This document shows, piece by piece, positions 26,982-35,115 of a DNA stretch of 64,000 nt; the first letter of the stretch is position 1; every line of letters starts with the position of its first letter. The notes under the pieces are model-generated. The model saw nothing but the letters and a program-made list of their open reading frames with translations, ran no database searches and was not told the DNA's origin. The stretch comes from Acidipropionibacterium jensenii DSM 20535 (GTDB lineage: Bacteria > Actinomycetota > Actinomycetes > Propionibacteriales > Propionibacteriaceae). Location: contig NZ_AUDD01000001.1 of the NCBI RefSeq assembly GCF_000425285.1, forward strand, positions 1 to 64,000, read 5' to 3'. The translations under genes and the position numbers were made by a program.

Positions 26982-27392
26982 TCACTGACCCGACTTCGGC
27001 ACCGCCAGCTCGCCATCGACGTACTGGGAACGTCCGAATCCGAAGCTCCAGTCGTGATGGGTGTTCTCGAAGTAGCCGATGAACACGTCCTCTGCCGGCA
27101 CTCCGGCCTTCTCCAGGTTGCCGGCGATCCCGGCGAACAGCGCCTCCTTCTCCTTGTCGGAGCGGCCCTGCTGGGTGAAGATGTGGACCATCACGACGCC
27201 CGAGTCGCGCTCGAACCCGAGTCCGGCGTCCTGGGCGATGATCTCGCCCTCGTCGTGCTGGGTGATGATCTGGAACCGGTCGCGCTCCGGGATCCCGTAG
27301 ACGCCGACCAGGGCGGAGTGGATCGCGTCTGCGATCGCGCGGATGGATTCCGGGGTGCGACCCTTGTTCAAGTCGATGCGGACCAGTGGCAT
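26982..27392 (-). CDS. Tautomerase-family protein (4-oxalocrotonate tautomerase fold)
   Basis: This 136-residue protein starts Met-Pro-Leu-Val, leaving the catalytic Pro-1 of the tautomerase superfamily after Met removal. Its blocks PLVRIDLNKGRTPESIRAIA and GIPERDRFQIITQH match the double-length (MSAD/cis-CaaD-like) group. The ATG at 27392 has GGAGG five bases upstream, so the 19-residue longer frame is not used. A strong promoter (27421-27449) precedes it. Its substrate is unknown; such enzymes isomerise enol/keto acids or dehalogenate in some bacteria. Confidence 0.85.
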   Translation of the reverse strand: MPLVRIDLNKGRTPESIRAIADAIHSALVGVYGIPERDRFQIITQHDEGEIIAQDAGLGFERDSGVVMVHIFTQQGRSDKEKEALFAGIAGNLEKAGVPAEDVFIGYFENTHHDWSFGFGRSQYVDGELAVPKSGQ

Positions 27393-27420
27393 GACAGCCT
27401 CCAATTTGTCGTTACATATG

Positions 27421-27449
27421 TGTCTATATGACCCAATTGCATGTGTCAA
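27421..27449 (-). promoter_or_regulatory. Probable sigma-70-type promoter of the tautomerase gene
   Basis: On the minus strand a perfect -35 hexamer TTGACA (27449-27444) is followed after 17 bp by TAGACA (27426-27421). The start codon lies 29 bp further at 27392. The stretch is notably AT-rich for this genome and includes the palindrome ACATATGT just downstream. Confidence 0.6.
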
Positions 27450-27538
27450 ATGGGGGCATGCCCGCTTTTGTCGGGAGTTTGTCAGCCGCTCCAGGCGGGC
27501 TCCTCCTCGCTGGAGGGTTCAGCCGGCCCGCACCCTCT

Positions 27539-27612
27539 TCCACGATGCTCGCGAAGTTCGACGATGCTCGCGCTATAGCGCGAGCATCGTCGAACTTCGC
27601 GAGCATCGTGGA
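27539..27612. repeat. 74-bp perfect palindrome
   Basis: Two 37-base arms meet without a loop at 27575/27576. Each arm carries a duplicated motif, GATGCTCGCG, spaced by AAGTTCGAC, so the palindrome is itself built of repeats. It lies in the 461-bp divergent region between the tautomerase and the FGGY kinase. Because of the symmetry both strands can encode the same peptide start MLAKFDDARA, but I see no real gene. No other feature was recognised between it and the kinase start. Confidence 0.9.
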
Positions 27613-27853
27613 TGTGCTGGAATCCGTGGGCGTCCTGGGGTTACCTGGACTTCAGCGACTGGCGCCATCCGGGTGAGGGGTGCGCGCGGGTTGGGGTCCA
27701 CGGTCTCGAACCTCTAGGGTTGAGTACCCGCGAGACCGTCCCCCAATCATCGTTGACTAGGACACTCTCCCGTCGGAAAGCCCGGTGAGGGAGGAGAAGG
27801 GACGGACTCCGGACACCATCGCTGGCACAGCAGCCAGACAGGAACGGACTCAC

Positions 27854-29428
27854 ATGTCAGTAGAAGCCCGGAGCTCTGAGGGCCCGCTCGTCGTGGCCAT
27901 CGACTCATCGACCACCTCCACCAAGGCCATCGTCGTCGACGTCGAGGGCAACGTCTGGGAGACCGCGAAGCGGGAGATCCAGCTCCACACCCCGGCGATG
28001 GACGAGTACGAGCACAATCCCATTCGATGGTGGGAGACCTCCCGGGACACCATCGCCGAGGTGCTGGCACGCCTCAGCGCGGCCGATCGGGCGCGGGTGA
28101 GTGCGATCGGCATCACTCAGCAACGCGAGTCCTTCGCCCCCTTCACGGCCGACGGCACCCCTCTTCGCAATGGAATCCTGTGGCTGGACGGTCGGGCCAC
28201 CGACCAGATCCGCCGGTTCGGCACGGAGCATGTCCATGAGCTGTCGGGCAAGCCGGCCGGCGTCACCCCCGCCATCTACAAGATGACCTGGGTCAGCGAG
28301 CACGAGCCCGAGGTGATGGACAAGGCCGACAAGATCGTCGACGTCGGTGGCTACATCTCCTTCCAGCTCACCGGTCGGTGGGCCACCTCGGAGGCTTCTG
28401 CCGACTCCCTGGGGCTGTTCGACATCGAGGCCCGCACCTGGGCCGACGAGCTGCTCGAGATCGCCGGGGTCCGCCGCGACCAGATGGCCGACCTGGTGCC
28501 GCCCGCCCAGCCGGTCGCCGACCTGCGAGCCGATCTGGCGGAGGCCTGGGGGCTGTCGGGCTCGATCCCGGTCGTCGCCGGCCTCGGTGACGGTCAGGCC
28601 GCCGGTATCGGCGCCGCAGCGATCAGCCCGGAGATCGCCTACCTCAACCTCGGCACCGCGGTGAACGCCGGCGTCGAGTCACCGACCTACGCCTATGACT
28701 CCGGGGTGCGCACCCTGGTCTCCGGTATCCCCGGCGAGTACGTCTTCGAGGTGCTCCAGTCCTCGGGCTCCTACCTGGCCGGCTGGTTCCGCGAGGCCCT
28801 CGGTGACCCGAAGCTGCTGGGCGCTCCCGACCCCGCACTGGACTCGGCCGCATCCCAGATCCCGCCGGGATGCGAGGGCCTCATCACCCTGCCCTACTGG
28901 AACGCCGTCCAGTCGCCCTACTGGAATCCGGTGGCTCGCGGCGCCGTCGTCGGCTGGCGGGGCACCCACTCCCGCGCCCACATGTACCGGTCGATCCTGG
29001 AATCGATCGGCTTCGAGATGCGCGCCAATCTCGACTCCATCGAGAGGCGCACCGGGGTGAGGATCACCACCCTGCGCGCCATGGGCGGCGGCACCCGATC
29101 GGCGCTGTGGCGTCAGATCATGGCCGACACCGCCGGTCTGCCCATCACCACCTGCGTCCAGGACGAGATCTCCGCCCTCGGCGCTGCGGTGCTGGCGATG
29201 GCCGCGATCGGGGCCCACGGCAGTCATGACGTCGCGGCCTCCGCCATCGCGATGGCCCACTTCGGGCAGACCACCGAGCCCGACGCCGCCCTCCATGAGC
29301 AGTACCGGGACGTCGCCGCCGTCCAGCGCCGCCTCTACCCTCAGCTCCAGGACGTCTTCGAGGACCTCCACACCCTCTCCCAGCGCTACCCCAGCACCAA
29401 GCCGCAGTCCCCCACCGTGGAGAGCTGA
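27854..29428 (+). CDS. FGGY-family carbohydrate/polyol kinase
   Basis: This 524-residue kinase phosphorylates a sugar or polyol with ATP. It shows the FGGY ATPase blocks VVAIDSSTTSTKAIVVD at the N-terminus, ITQQRESFAPF, WLDGRATDQIRR with the catalytic Asp region, GLGDGQAAGIGAA and MGGGTRSALWRQIMAD near the C-terminus. Length fits the family. I start at ATG 27854 (AGGAACGGA upstream). It precedes a GpsA-like dehydrogenase and a mannose-type PTS, suggesting a polyol or pentulose route. A glycerol-like or four-carbon polyol such as erythritol is conceivable because the next enzyme is G3P-dehydrogenase-like, but the substrate is not readable. Confidence 0.85.
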   Translation: MSVEARSSEGPLVVAIDSSTTSTKAIVVDVEGNVWETAKREIQLHTPAMDEYEHNPIRWWETSRDTIAEVLARLSAADRARVSAIGITQQRESFAPFTADGTPLRNGILWLDGRATDQIRRFGTEHVHELSGKPAGVTPAIYKMTWVSEHEPEVMDKADKIVDVGGYISFQLTGRWATSEASADSLGLFDIEARTWADELLEIAGVRRDQMADLVPPAQPVADLRADLAEAWGLSGSIPVVAGLGDGQAAGIGAAAISPEIAYLNLGTAVNAGVESPTYAYDSGVRTLVSGIPGEYVFEVLQSSGSYLAGWFREALGDPKLLGAPDPALDSAASQIPPGCEGLITLPYWNAVQSPYWNPVARGAVVGWRGTHSRAHMYRSILESIGFEMRANLDSIERRTGVRITTLRAMGGGTRSALWRQIMADTAGLPITTCVQDEISALGAAVLAMAAIGAHGSHDVAASAIAMAHFGQTTEPDAALHEQYRDVAAVQRRLYPQLQDVFEDLHTLSQRYPSTKPQSPTVES

Positions 29429-29511
29429 GCAGTACCGAACAGACCAGTAGGCAGTACAGACCTGGGCAGTCAGACCCGGGACTACTGAGCACTCGCGAAA
29501 GGACATCACAG

Positions 29512-30555
29512 ATGCCAACCTTCACCGTTCTCGGCGCAGGTGCCATGGGCACCGCGCTGTGCAAGCCGTTCATCGACGCCGGGTGGGAGGTCCGGCTGTG
29601 GGGAACCTGGCTCGACGACCACCTGATCGACGCGATCGAGGCCGGCCAACCCCATCCCCGGATCAAGGTGGCGGCCGCCCCCGGGATCAGGACCTTCCGC
29701 TCCGGCCAACTGGCCGAGGCTCTGGAGGGGGCTGACGTCGTCGACATCGCCGTCACCTCCGAGGGACTTCCCAGGGTCACCGAGATGGCTCTCGATCACA
29801 TCGCAGGGCTGAGGGCGCTGTGCCTGACGGCGAAGGGATTCTGGACCGACCCCGAGGGCAGGATCCGTCTGCTGCCCGACGCCATCCGCGCCATCGCCGA
29901 CCAGAAAGGAGTCTCGCTGCCCCCGCTGGTCGCCGTGGGCGGCCCGGTGAAGGCCAACGAGTGCGCCGCCGGGGAGGTGACCGCCACCACCTACGCCTCC
30001 AGGGATCTGGCTCTCGCCGAGACCCTGGCCCGCGAGGCTGCCACCGACACCTACGGCATCCGGCCCAGCGACGACGAGACCGGGGTGGAGCTGTGCGCAG
30101 CCCTCAAGAACGTCTACGCCATCTCCCTGGGCATCGCCGACGGGTTGGGGGAGGCCACCGGGGTGCCGCGTCACAATCTCAAGGCGGCGGCCTTCGCCCA
30201 GGCGATCCGCGAGATGTCCCTGCTGGTGGCCGCGGTCGGCGGGCATTCCGAGACCCCTTACGGGCTCGCCGGGGTGGGCGACCTGGAGGTCACCGGACTG
30301 TCCGGGCGCAACAAGCTCTACGGGGTCCGACTCGGCAAGGGGGAGACGCCCGACGGCGCCCTCGCCGAGATGAACCGGCTGGAGCAGACCGTCGAGGGGT
30401 ACCCAGCCGCACCGCTGGCGGTGGCCTTCGCCCACCAGGCCGGTGCCGATGAGGGGACCCTCCCGCTGCTCCACGCGGTGGCCCGGATCCTCCAGGGTGG
30501 CGTCGACGACGTCTATGCCGCCGTGGCGGCAGCCGTGAAGCCGGCCAGGCCCTGA
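29512..30555 (+). CDS. NAD(P)-dependent glycerol-3-phosphate dehydrogenase-like protein
   Basis: This 347-residue dehydrogenase has the N-terminal Rossmann motif TVLGAGAMGTAL. The C-terminal GpsA helical domain has CAALKNVYAISLGIADGLG, with the catalytic lysine in AALKN, and GLAGVGDLEVTGLSGRNKLYG. Family members interconvert dihydroxyacetone phosphate and glycerol-3-phosphate. Its position 83 bp after an FGGY kinase, rather than alone, suggests it oxidises the phosphorylated product of that kinase. A biosynthetic GpsA may therefore exist elsewhere. CGAAAGG precedes the ATG. Confidence 0.85.
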   Translation: MPTFTVLGAGAMGTALCKPFIDAGWEVRLWGTWLDDHLIDAIEAGQPHPRIKVAAAPGIRTFRSGQLAEALEGADVVDIAVTSEGLPRVTEMALDHIAGLRALCLTAKGFWTDPEGRIRLLPDAIRAIADQKGVSLPPLVAVGGPVKANECAAGEVTATTYASRDLALAETLAREAATDTYGIRPSDDETGVELCAALKNVYAISLGIADGLGEATGVPRHNLKAAAFAQAIREMSLLVAAVGGHSETPYGLAGVGDLEVTGLSGRNKLYGVRLGKGETPDGALAEMNRLEQTVEGYPAAPLAVAFAHQAGADEGTLPLLHAVARILQGGVDDVYAAVAAAVKPARP

Positions 30556-30648
30556 TCTGGCGCGCCCGGACGGGTGCGCGCTCAGGGAGGCGTCTTGAAT
30601 CGCGGACAGACTGTGATAACTCGCACAAGATGCCTTGCCGCACGACAC

Positions 30649-30693
30649 AAGGCGGTCCCGGTCCGGAGGGTATTTCGGACCGGGCCGCCTTTC
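30649..30693 (+). terminator. Rho-independent terminator after the dehydrogenase gene
   Basis: GGCGGTCCCGGTCCG pairs with CGGACCGGGCCGCC around an 11-13 base loop and is followed by TTTCC. It separates the kinase/dehydrogenase unit from the PTS operon. Confidence 0.75.
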
Positions 30694-30979
30694 CATGTTC
30701 ATACAAAACAGCAAACGCTCATAATTACTGAGCGCGACATCGTCGGGTTCTGATTATTACCGAAATGTTACGAGTCCCGTTCGGGCGCGTGATATCGGGG
30801 TGGCGAGCCTAGTCAACACCGAATCTGTGAGTCCCGTGGCGGATCCTCGCGCCGTCGTGTCCCGAGCCCCGGGGAGTCACTCTTGTCAACGTTGTCAATC
30901 GTGTGGTCGGATAACGGCGGGTCACAACTCGGTGACCCCAGGGGCCGTGGTGCCCCGATACACGCAAGGAGAACCAAGG
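30694..30979 (+). promoter_or_regulatory. Leader and candidate operators of the PTS operon
   Basis: No gene is seen here. An inverted repeat CGCTCATAATTACTGAGCG lies at 30716-30734 (6-bp arms, 7-bp AT-rich centre). A tandem TTGTCAACGTTGTCAA occupies 30883-30898, with a CAACGTTG core of the kind LacI-family proteins bind. Either could be the site for the LacI regulator at 35116. AAGGAG lies 8 nt before the EIIA start. Confidence 0.4.
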
Positions 30980-31408
30980 ATGGTTGCTCTGGTCATCGCC
31001 GCACACGGCGAAATGGCCCCGGCACTGCTGGCCTCCGCCGAGATGATCGCCGGCCCCTCAGAAGATGTGAGAGCCGTCACCTTCTCGAAGTCGGAGGGGC
31101 CGGATGACCTTCTCAAGAAATATGAGGACGCCAGCAAGGAGCTCGGCTCCGACGTCCTGTTCCTCGTCGATCTGTTCGGCGGGAGCCCGTTCAACGCAGC
31201 GGCCCGGTTCGCTGCCGCCCACCCCGGCACCGACGTCGTCACCGGCGTCAACCTGCCGATGCTCATCGAGGTGCTGATGAGCCGGGCGGTGCTCACCGAC
31301 GTTCCGGCGCTCGTCCAGCAGGCCCGCACCTCCGGCACTGCCGGGGTGTGCACGTTCAGCGACATGAACACCACCTCGGCCAGCGACGCCGGGGACGATG
31401 AACTCTGA
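30980..31408 (+). CDS. PTS mannose-family EIIA component
   Basis: This 142-residue cytosolic phosphocarrier begins LVIAAHGEMAPALLASAEMI, where His-8/9 is the phosphorylation site accepting phosphate from HPr. It has FLVDLFGGSPFNAAARFAA, the EIIA-Man signature. The ATG at 30980 has AAGGAG upstream; the longer frame reaching 30800 crosses the leader. Its TGA overlaps the ATG of the EIIB gene by one base, so A, B, C and D form one operon. The sugar is unknown; mannose-family PTSs carry mannose, fructose, sorbose, amino sugars or fructosamines. Confidence 0.9.
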   Translation: MVALVIAAHGEMAPALLASAEMIAGPSEDVRAVTFSKSEGPDDLLKKYEDASKELGSDVLFLVDLFGGSPFNAAARFAAAHPGTDVVTGVNLPMLIEVLMSRAVLTDVPALVQQARTSGTAGVCTFSDMNTTSASDAGDDEL

Positions 31409-31899
31409 TGAACATCAAGTTGCTGCGCATCGACTCCCGACTGATCCACGGTCAGATCGCGAACAACTGGGTCAACACGGTCGGCGTCCAGACCATGATC
31501 GCGGTCTCGGACCAGGCCGCCCACGACGACATCCGCAAGACCCTGCTGCTGCAGGTCGGCAAGGAGAACACGAAGACCTTCGTGCTCGACCTCGCCAAGA
31601 TGATGCGGGTCTACAACAACCCGAAGTACAAGGACCTCGACGCCCTCGTCGTGGTGGAGTCCCCCCAGGACGTCATCCGACTGATGGACGCCGGGCTGCC
31701 CGTCGACAAGGTCAACGTCGGCGGCATCACCTACCGCGAGGGGATGACCCGGGTCACCGAGTCGGTCTCCGTCGGTCCCGCCGAGATCGAGGCCTTCCAG
31801 GAGCTCGACAAGCGCGGCATCAAGCTCGAGGTCCAGCAGGTCCCCTCCAGCTCGCGCGCCAACATGATGGACAAGCTCCGCTCCGCGAAGCTCATCTAG
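31408..31899 (+). CDS. PTS mannose/fructose/sorbose-family EIIB component
   Basis: This 163-residue EIIB has the phosphohistidine block RIDSRLIHGQIANNWV at the N-terminus (His near residue 14). It also has VNVGGITYREGMTRVTESV, the standard EIIB fold. It takes phosphate from EIIA and phosphorylates the sugar carried in by EIIC/EIID. The start codon overlaps the stop of EIIA (TGATG). It is a separate protein, unlike E. coli ManX where A and B are fused. Confidence 0.9.
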   Translation: MNIKLLRIDSRLIHGQIANNWVNTVGVQTMIAVSDQAAHDDIRKTLLLQVGKENTKTFVLDLAKMMRVYNNPKYKDLDALVVVESPQDVIRLMDAGLPVDKVNVGGITYREGMTRVTESVSVGPAEIEAFQELDKRGIKLEVQQVPSSSRANMMDKLRSAKLI

Positions 31900-31914
31900 G
31901 ACGGGGATCACCAC

Positions 31915-32730
31915 ATGTCTGCAGTTCAGATGATTCTCGTCATCCTGGTGGCCCTGGTCGCCGGCATGGCGAGTGTGCTCGATGAGCGCCAGTTCCACCG
32001 TCCCCTGGTGGCCTGCACCCTGATGGGTCTGGTCCTCGGTGATCTTCACACCGGTGTCATCCTGGGCGGCTCCCTGGAGCTCATCGCCCTCGGCTGGATG
32101 AACGTCGGTGCCGCGATGGCCCCGGACGCCGCCCTGGCCTCCACGATCTCCGCGGTCGTCGTCATCGCCAGTGGACAGGGGGTCGCGGAGGGCATCGCGA
32201 TCGCCGTGCCGCTGGCCGCCGCCGGCCAGGTGCTGACGATCTTCGTCCGTACCATCAACGTGTTCTTCCAACATCAGGCTGACAACTTCGCGGCGAAGGC
32301 GAACTTCAGAGGCGTCGAACTGATGCACTTCACAGCCCTGCTCCTGCAGGGTCTGCGCGTCGCCATTCCGACCGCCGTGGTGGCCGCCGTCTCCGGCACC
32401 AATGCGGTCAAGAACGCCCTCGACGCCATCCCCCATGTCGTCACCGGTGGCCTTCAGGTGGCCGGCGGCTTCATCGTCGTCGTCGGCTACGCCATGGTCA
32501 TCAACATGATGCAGGCCAAGGCCCTCATGCCCTTCTTCTTCCTGGGCTTCGTGGTGGCCTCGTTCACGAACTTCAACCTGGTCGGTCTCGGCATCATGGG
32601 CGCCTGCCTCGCCGTGATCTACGTGCAGCTCAACCCGCTGTACCACGACCAGATCAAGATGCCCGCTGCCGCCACCGGCGGAGGCGGATCAGCCGCTCTC
32701 GATGACGATCTCGACGACGAGCTGGACTGA
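31915..32730 (+). CDS. PTS mannose/fructose/sorbose-family EIIC component
   Basis: This 271-residue membrane subunit has several helices and the EIIC-Man landmarks GLVLGDLHTGVILGGSLEL and GAAMAPDAALASTISAV. It binds and translocates the sugar together with EIID. It ends with an acidic tail rich in Asp (ALDDDLDDELD) after a GGGG spacer, which is unusual and may mediate contact with the cytosolic subunits. GGGGATCACC precedes the ATG, 15 bp after EIIB. Confidence 0.88.
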   Translation: MSAVQMILVILVALVAGMASVLDERQFHRPLVACTLMGLVLGDLHTGVILGGSLELIALGWMNVGAAMAPDAALASTISAVVVIASGQGVAEGIAIAVPLAAAGQVLTIFVRTINVFFQHQADNFAAKANFRGVELMHFTALLLQGLRVAIPTAVVAAVSGTNAVKNALDAIPHVVTGGLQVAGGFIVVVGYAMVINMMQAKALMPFFFLGFVVASFTNFNLVGLGIMGACLAVIYVQLNPLYHDQIKMPAAATGGGGSAALDDDLDDELD

Positions 32731-32741
32731 GGAGGACACCC

Positions 32742-33599
32742 ATGACTACAGACACTGTTCCCGAGACCAGCAAGGCTCCTGCCGGGGCTCTCACCAAGAA
32801 GGACTACCGGTCGATCTACATCCGGTCCACCTTCATGCTGGGATCCTTCAACTTCGAGCGCTTCCAGGCCATCGGCGTGGCGGTCTCGCTGATCCCCTCG
32901 ATCAAGCGGTTCTACTCTGACAAGCACGATCAGGCCGAGGCCCTCAAGCGCCACCTGGAGTTCTTCAACACCCACCCGTGGATCGCATCGCCGATCTTCG
33001 GCGTCGTCTCGGCGATGGAGGAGCAGAAGTCCAAGGGCGAGCCCATTCAGGACTCGGACATCACCAACGTCAAGATCGGCCTGATGGGGCCGCTCGCCGG
33101 CGTCGGCGACCCGATCTTCTGGGGCACCGCCCGACCCGTCCTGGCGGCTCTCGGCGCCTCGATGGCGCTCACCGGATCGGTCATCGGACCCCTGCTGTTC
33201 TTCGTCGTCATCAACATCATCCGGATGCTGATGCGCTGGTACGGCTTCAAGGTCGGCTACGAGCGCGGCACGGCCATCGTCTCCGATCTCGGCGGCGGCC
33301 AGCTCAAGAAGCTCACCGCCACCGCCTCGGTGCTCGGCCTGTTCGTGATGGGCGCCTTGGTGTCCAAGTGGACAACGATCAACTTCCCACTGGTCATCTC
33401 CAGGTACAAGGGAAGTGACGGCAAGGAGGTTGTGACAACCCTCCAGAGCATCCTGGACTCCCTGCTGCCAGGCCTGGTCGCCCTGCTGCTGACCTTCCTG
33501 TGCATGTGGATCCTCAAGAAGAAGGTCAACCCGATCTGGATCATCTTCGGCATGTTCGCCGTCGGTATCCTCGGCTACTGGTCCGGGTTCCTCGGCTGA
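32742..33599 (+). CDS. PTS mannose/fructose/sorbose-family EIID component
   Basis: This 285-residue subunit has the EIID landmarks FMLGSFNFERFQAIGVA, FFNTHPWIASPIFGV and MGPLAGVGDPIFWGTARP, with C-terminal membrane helices. GAGGAGG precedes its ATG. It completes the A-B-C-D set, so a functional transporter is expected. Family knowledge: EIIC and EIID form a trimeric membrane complex and can also serve as bacteriocin or phage receptors in other bacteria. Confidence 0.9.
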   Translation: MTTDTVPETSKAPAGALTKKDYRSIYIRSTFMLGSFNFERFQAIGVAVSLIPSIKRFYSDKHDQAEALKRHLEFFNTHPWIASPIFGVVSAMEEQKSKGEPIQDSDITNVKIGLMGPLAGVGDPIFWGTARPVLAALGASMALTGSVIGPLLFFVVINIIRMLMRWYGFKVGYERGTAIVSDLGGGQLKKLTATASVLGLFVMGALVSKWTTINFPLVISRYKGSDGKEVVTTLQSILDSLLPGLVALLLTFLCMWILKKKVNPIWIIFGMFAVGILGYWSGFLG

Positions 33600-33626
33600 G
33601 GCCGTCGATCCTGAAGATTCCGCCGG

Positions 33627-33662
33627 GGTCGGGTCCCGGGTCGTTCGACCCGGGACCCGACC
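33627..33662 (+). terminator. Strong hairpin after EIID
   Basis: Perfect 17-bp arms GGTCGGGTCCCGGGTCG and CGACCCGGGACCCGACC flank a 2-base tip. It lacks a T-run. It may terminate or attenuate transcription into the HAD/membrane-protein/LacI genes. The following 33700-33775 holds an imperfect direct repeat (CTCCGCAACCCACC twice) and no gene. Confidence 0.65.
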
Positions 33663-33895
33663 TGCGGTCGGGATCGTCGTCATCACCTCGTGATGGCACC
33701 CGTCCCGCACACCGCGCTCCCGCACCCGCACTCCGCAACCCACCCTCCACTACCCGCCCTCCGCAACCCACCGTCACCAGTCGTCGCCCCACGCGCAGCT
33801 CCACCCGTCACTGACGTCGCGTGGACGAGATCCTGGCTCCATCGCCAGGGGATCGAGGTCCCATGAACATCGAGTCTCATGAGCATGGAGTCCGC

Positions 33896-34669
33896 ATGAG
33901 TACCGTGCTTGCCACCGATCTTGACGGAACGGTGGTCGTCGAGGACGGCATCCACCCCGCCGACCGGGAGGCCATCGGATCCTGGCTGGCGGCCGGGAAC
34001 ACCCTCGTGCTGGCCACCGGAAAGTCCGTGGACGCCGTCAGACTCGTCTGGCACGAGGTCGGGATGCCCGACCCCGACTACGTCATCGCCTTCACGGGAT
34101 CGGTCATCACCGACGGCTCCCTCCACCCGCTGGCCGTCACCGCCCACCAACCCGGCCTGCTGGACGACATCGTCTCCCTGGTGGACGGCGAACCCCTGGT
34201 GCTCTACGCCTCGGACATCGAGCACGACTACGTGGTCGCCGCCCGGGTCTCGCAGCACTCCTCGATCGTGCCGCGGTCCTACCCGGCCGACCTCGACCGA
34301 CTCCGTCACACCGACCTGTTCGGCATCCCCCTCTACATCCCCGACCCGACCGTGATGGACCGCGTCGAACCCGCGCTCAGGAAGCTGTGCGCCGGCCGTG
34401 CCGAGGTGCACCGCAACCAGAACTTCCTCGACGTCGTCCCGCCCGGGGTGTCCAAGGGGGCCGGCCTGCGCCGGCTCCTCACCGATCTCATCGGCGACCA
34501 CGGCGACGTCTACACTCTGGGCGACTCGTGGAACGATCTGTCCATGCACGAGGTGGCAGACCACCCCGTCGCGCTGGCCCACTCGCCCGCGCAGGTGCGG
34601 GCGCACTGCGAGGCCACCGTGGACTCCGCCGCCCAACTCATCGCCCAGATCCTCAAGGAGCAGAAATGA
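33896..34669 (+). CDS. Cof-type HAD-superfamily phosphatase
   Basis: This 257-residue HAD hydrolase has motif I ATDLDGTVV, motif II ATGKS, motif III lysine in GVSKGAGLRRLL and motif IV TLGDSWNDLSMHEVA, so it should be catalytically complete. Cof-type enzymes dephosphorylate sugar phosphates and relieve sugar-phosphate stress. The ATG at 33896 has GGAG upstream; an in-frame ATG at 33863 with GAGG would add 11 residues. It lies downstream of a PTS and overlaps the next gene, so its substrate may be the sugar phosphate the PTS makes. Confidence 0.85.
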   Translation: MSTVLATDLDGTVVVEDGIHPADREAIGSWLAAGNTLVLATGKSVDAVRLVWHEVGMPDPDYVIAFTGSVITDGSLHPLAVTAHQPGLLDDIVSLVDGEPLVLYASDIEHDYVVAARVSQHSSIVPRSYPADLDRLRHTDLFGIPLYIPDPTVMDRVEPALRKLCAGRAEVHRNQNFLDVVPPGVSKGAGLRRLLTDLIGDHGDVYTLGDSWNDLSMHEVADHPVALAHSPAQVRAHCEATVDSAAQLIAQILKEQK

Positions 34670-35112
34670 TGGCCATCATCCCTCGCAAGGAGGACCGCCC
34701 CAGCAAGGAGGAGCGGCGCACGGCCGCAGCCGAGTGGGTGCGCGGCGAGTACGGCCACGGGGGGTACACCTACGGGGTGAGCAAGCTGGTCACCGGTCTC
34801 ATGGTGCTCGGCGGCGTGCTCTACCTGGTCACCCCCTGGGCGATGGTGGTCTGCCTGGCGGTCGCGATCATGTCGATGCTCGGCCGGCGGATGCTGGAGC
34901 GTCAGGCGACCGGGGACTTCTCCGACCTCGCCGAGGCGAAGAAGCAGTACAACCGCACGCACAACGGCGAGTACCTCGACTTCGTCGAGGCCCGTTCCAA
35001 GCAGATGCTGCGCGACAACAAGGCGCTGCGCCCCGAGAGCAAGAAGGTCGTCTCGGAGTACCTCGACTGGGCTGAGCGGCGTCAGGCCGGCAACGCACGG
35101 AAGGGTCGGTGA
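34666..35112 (+). CDS. Small membrane protein of unknown function
   Basis: This 148-residue protein has a polar N-terminus, a hydrophobic hairpin of two closely spaced helices (about residues 42-72, LMVLGGVLYLVTPWAMVVCL and on) and a long charged C-terminal tail with RMLERQATGDFSDLAEAKKQ, probably helical and cytosolic. I do not recognise the family. AAGGAG precedes the ATG, which overlaps the HAD gene's stop, and LacI follows three bases later. It is thus wired into the sugar operon and may affect PTS assembly or sensing. Confidence 0.7.
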   Translation: MMAIIPRKEDRPSKEERRTAAAEWVRGEYGHGGYTYGVSKLVTGLMVLGGVLYLVTPWAMVVCLAVAIMSMLGRRMLERQATGDFSDLAEAKKQYNRTHNGEYLDFVEARSKQMLRDNKALRPESKKVVSEYLDWAERRQAGNARKGR

Positions 35113-35115
35113 CAG

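Noticed and set aside
27424-27676. Short frames starting MLAKFDDARA on both strands
   Set aside because: They arise from the 74-bp palindrome, have no Shine-Dalgarno and differ in every residue after the palindrome.
30922-32646. 574-codon antisense frame over the PTS genes
   Set aside because: Low-complexity His/Asp/Gly-rich shadow; EIIA-EIIC on the plus strand are certain.
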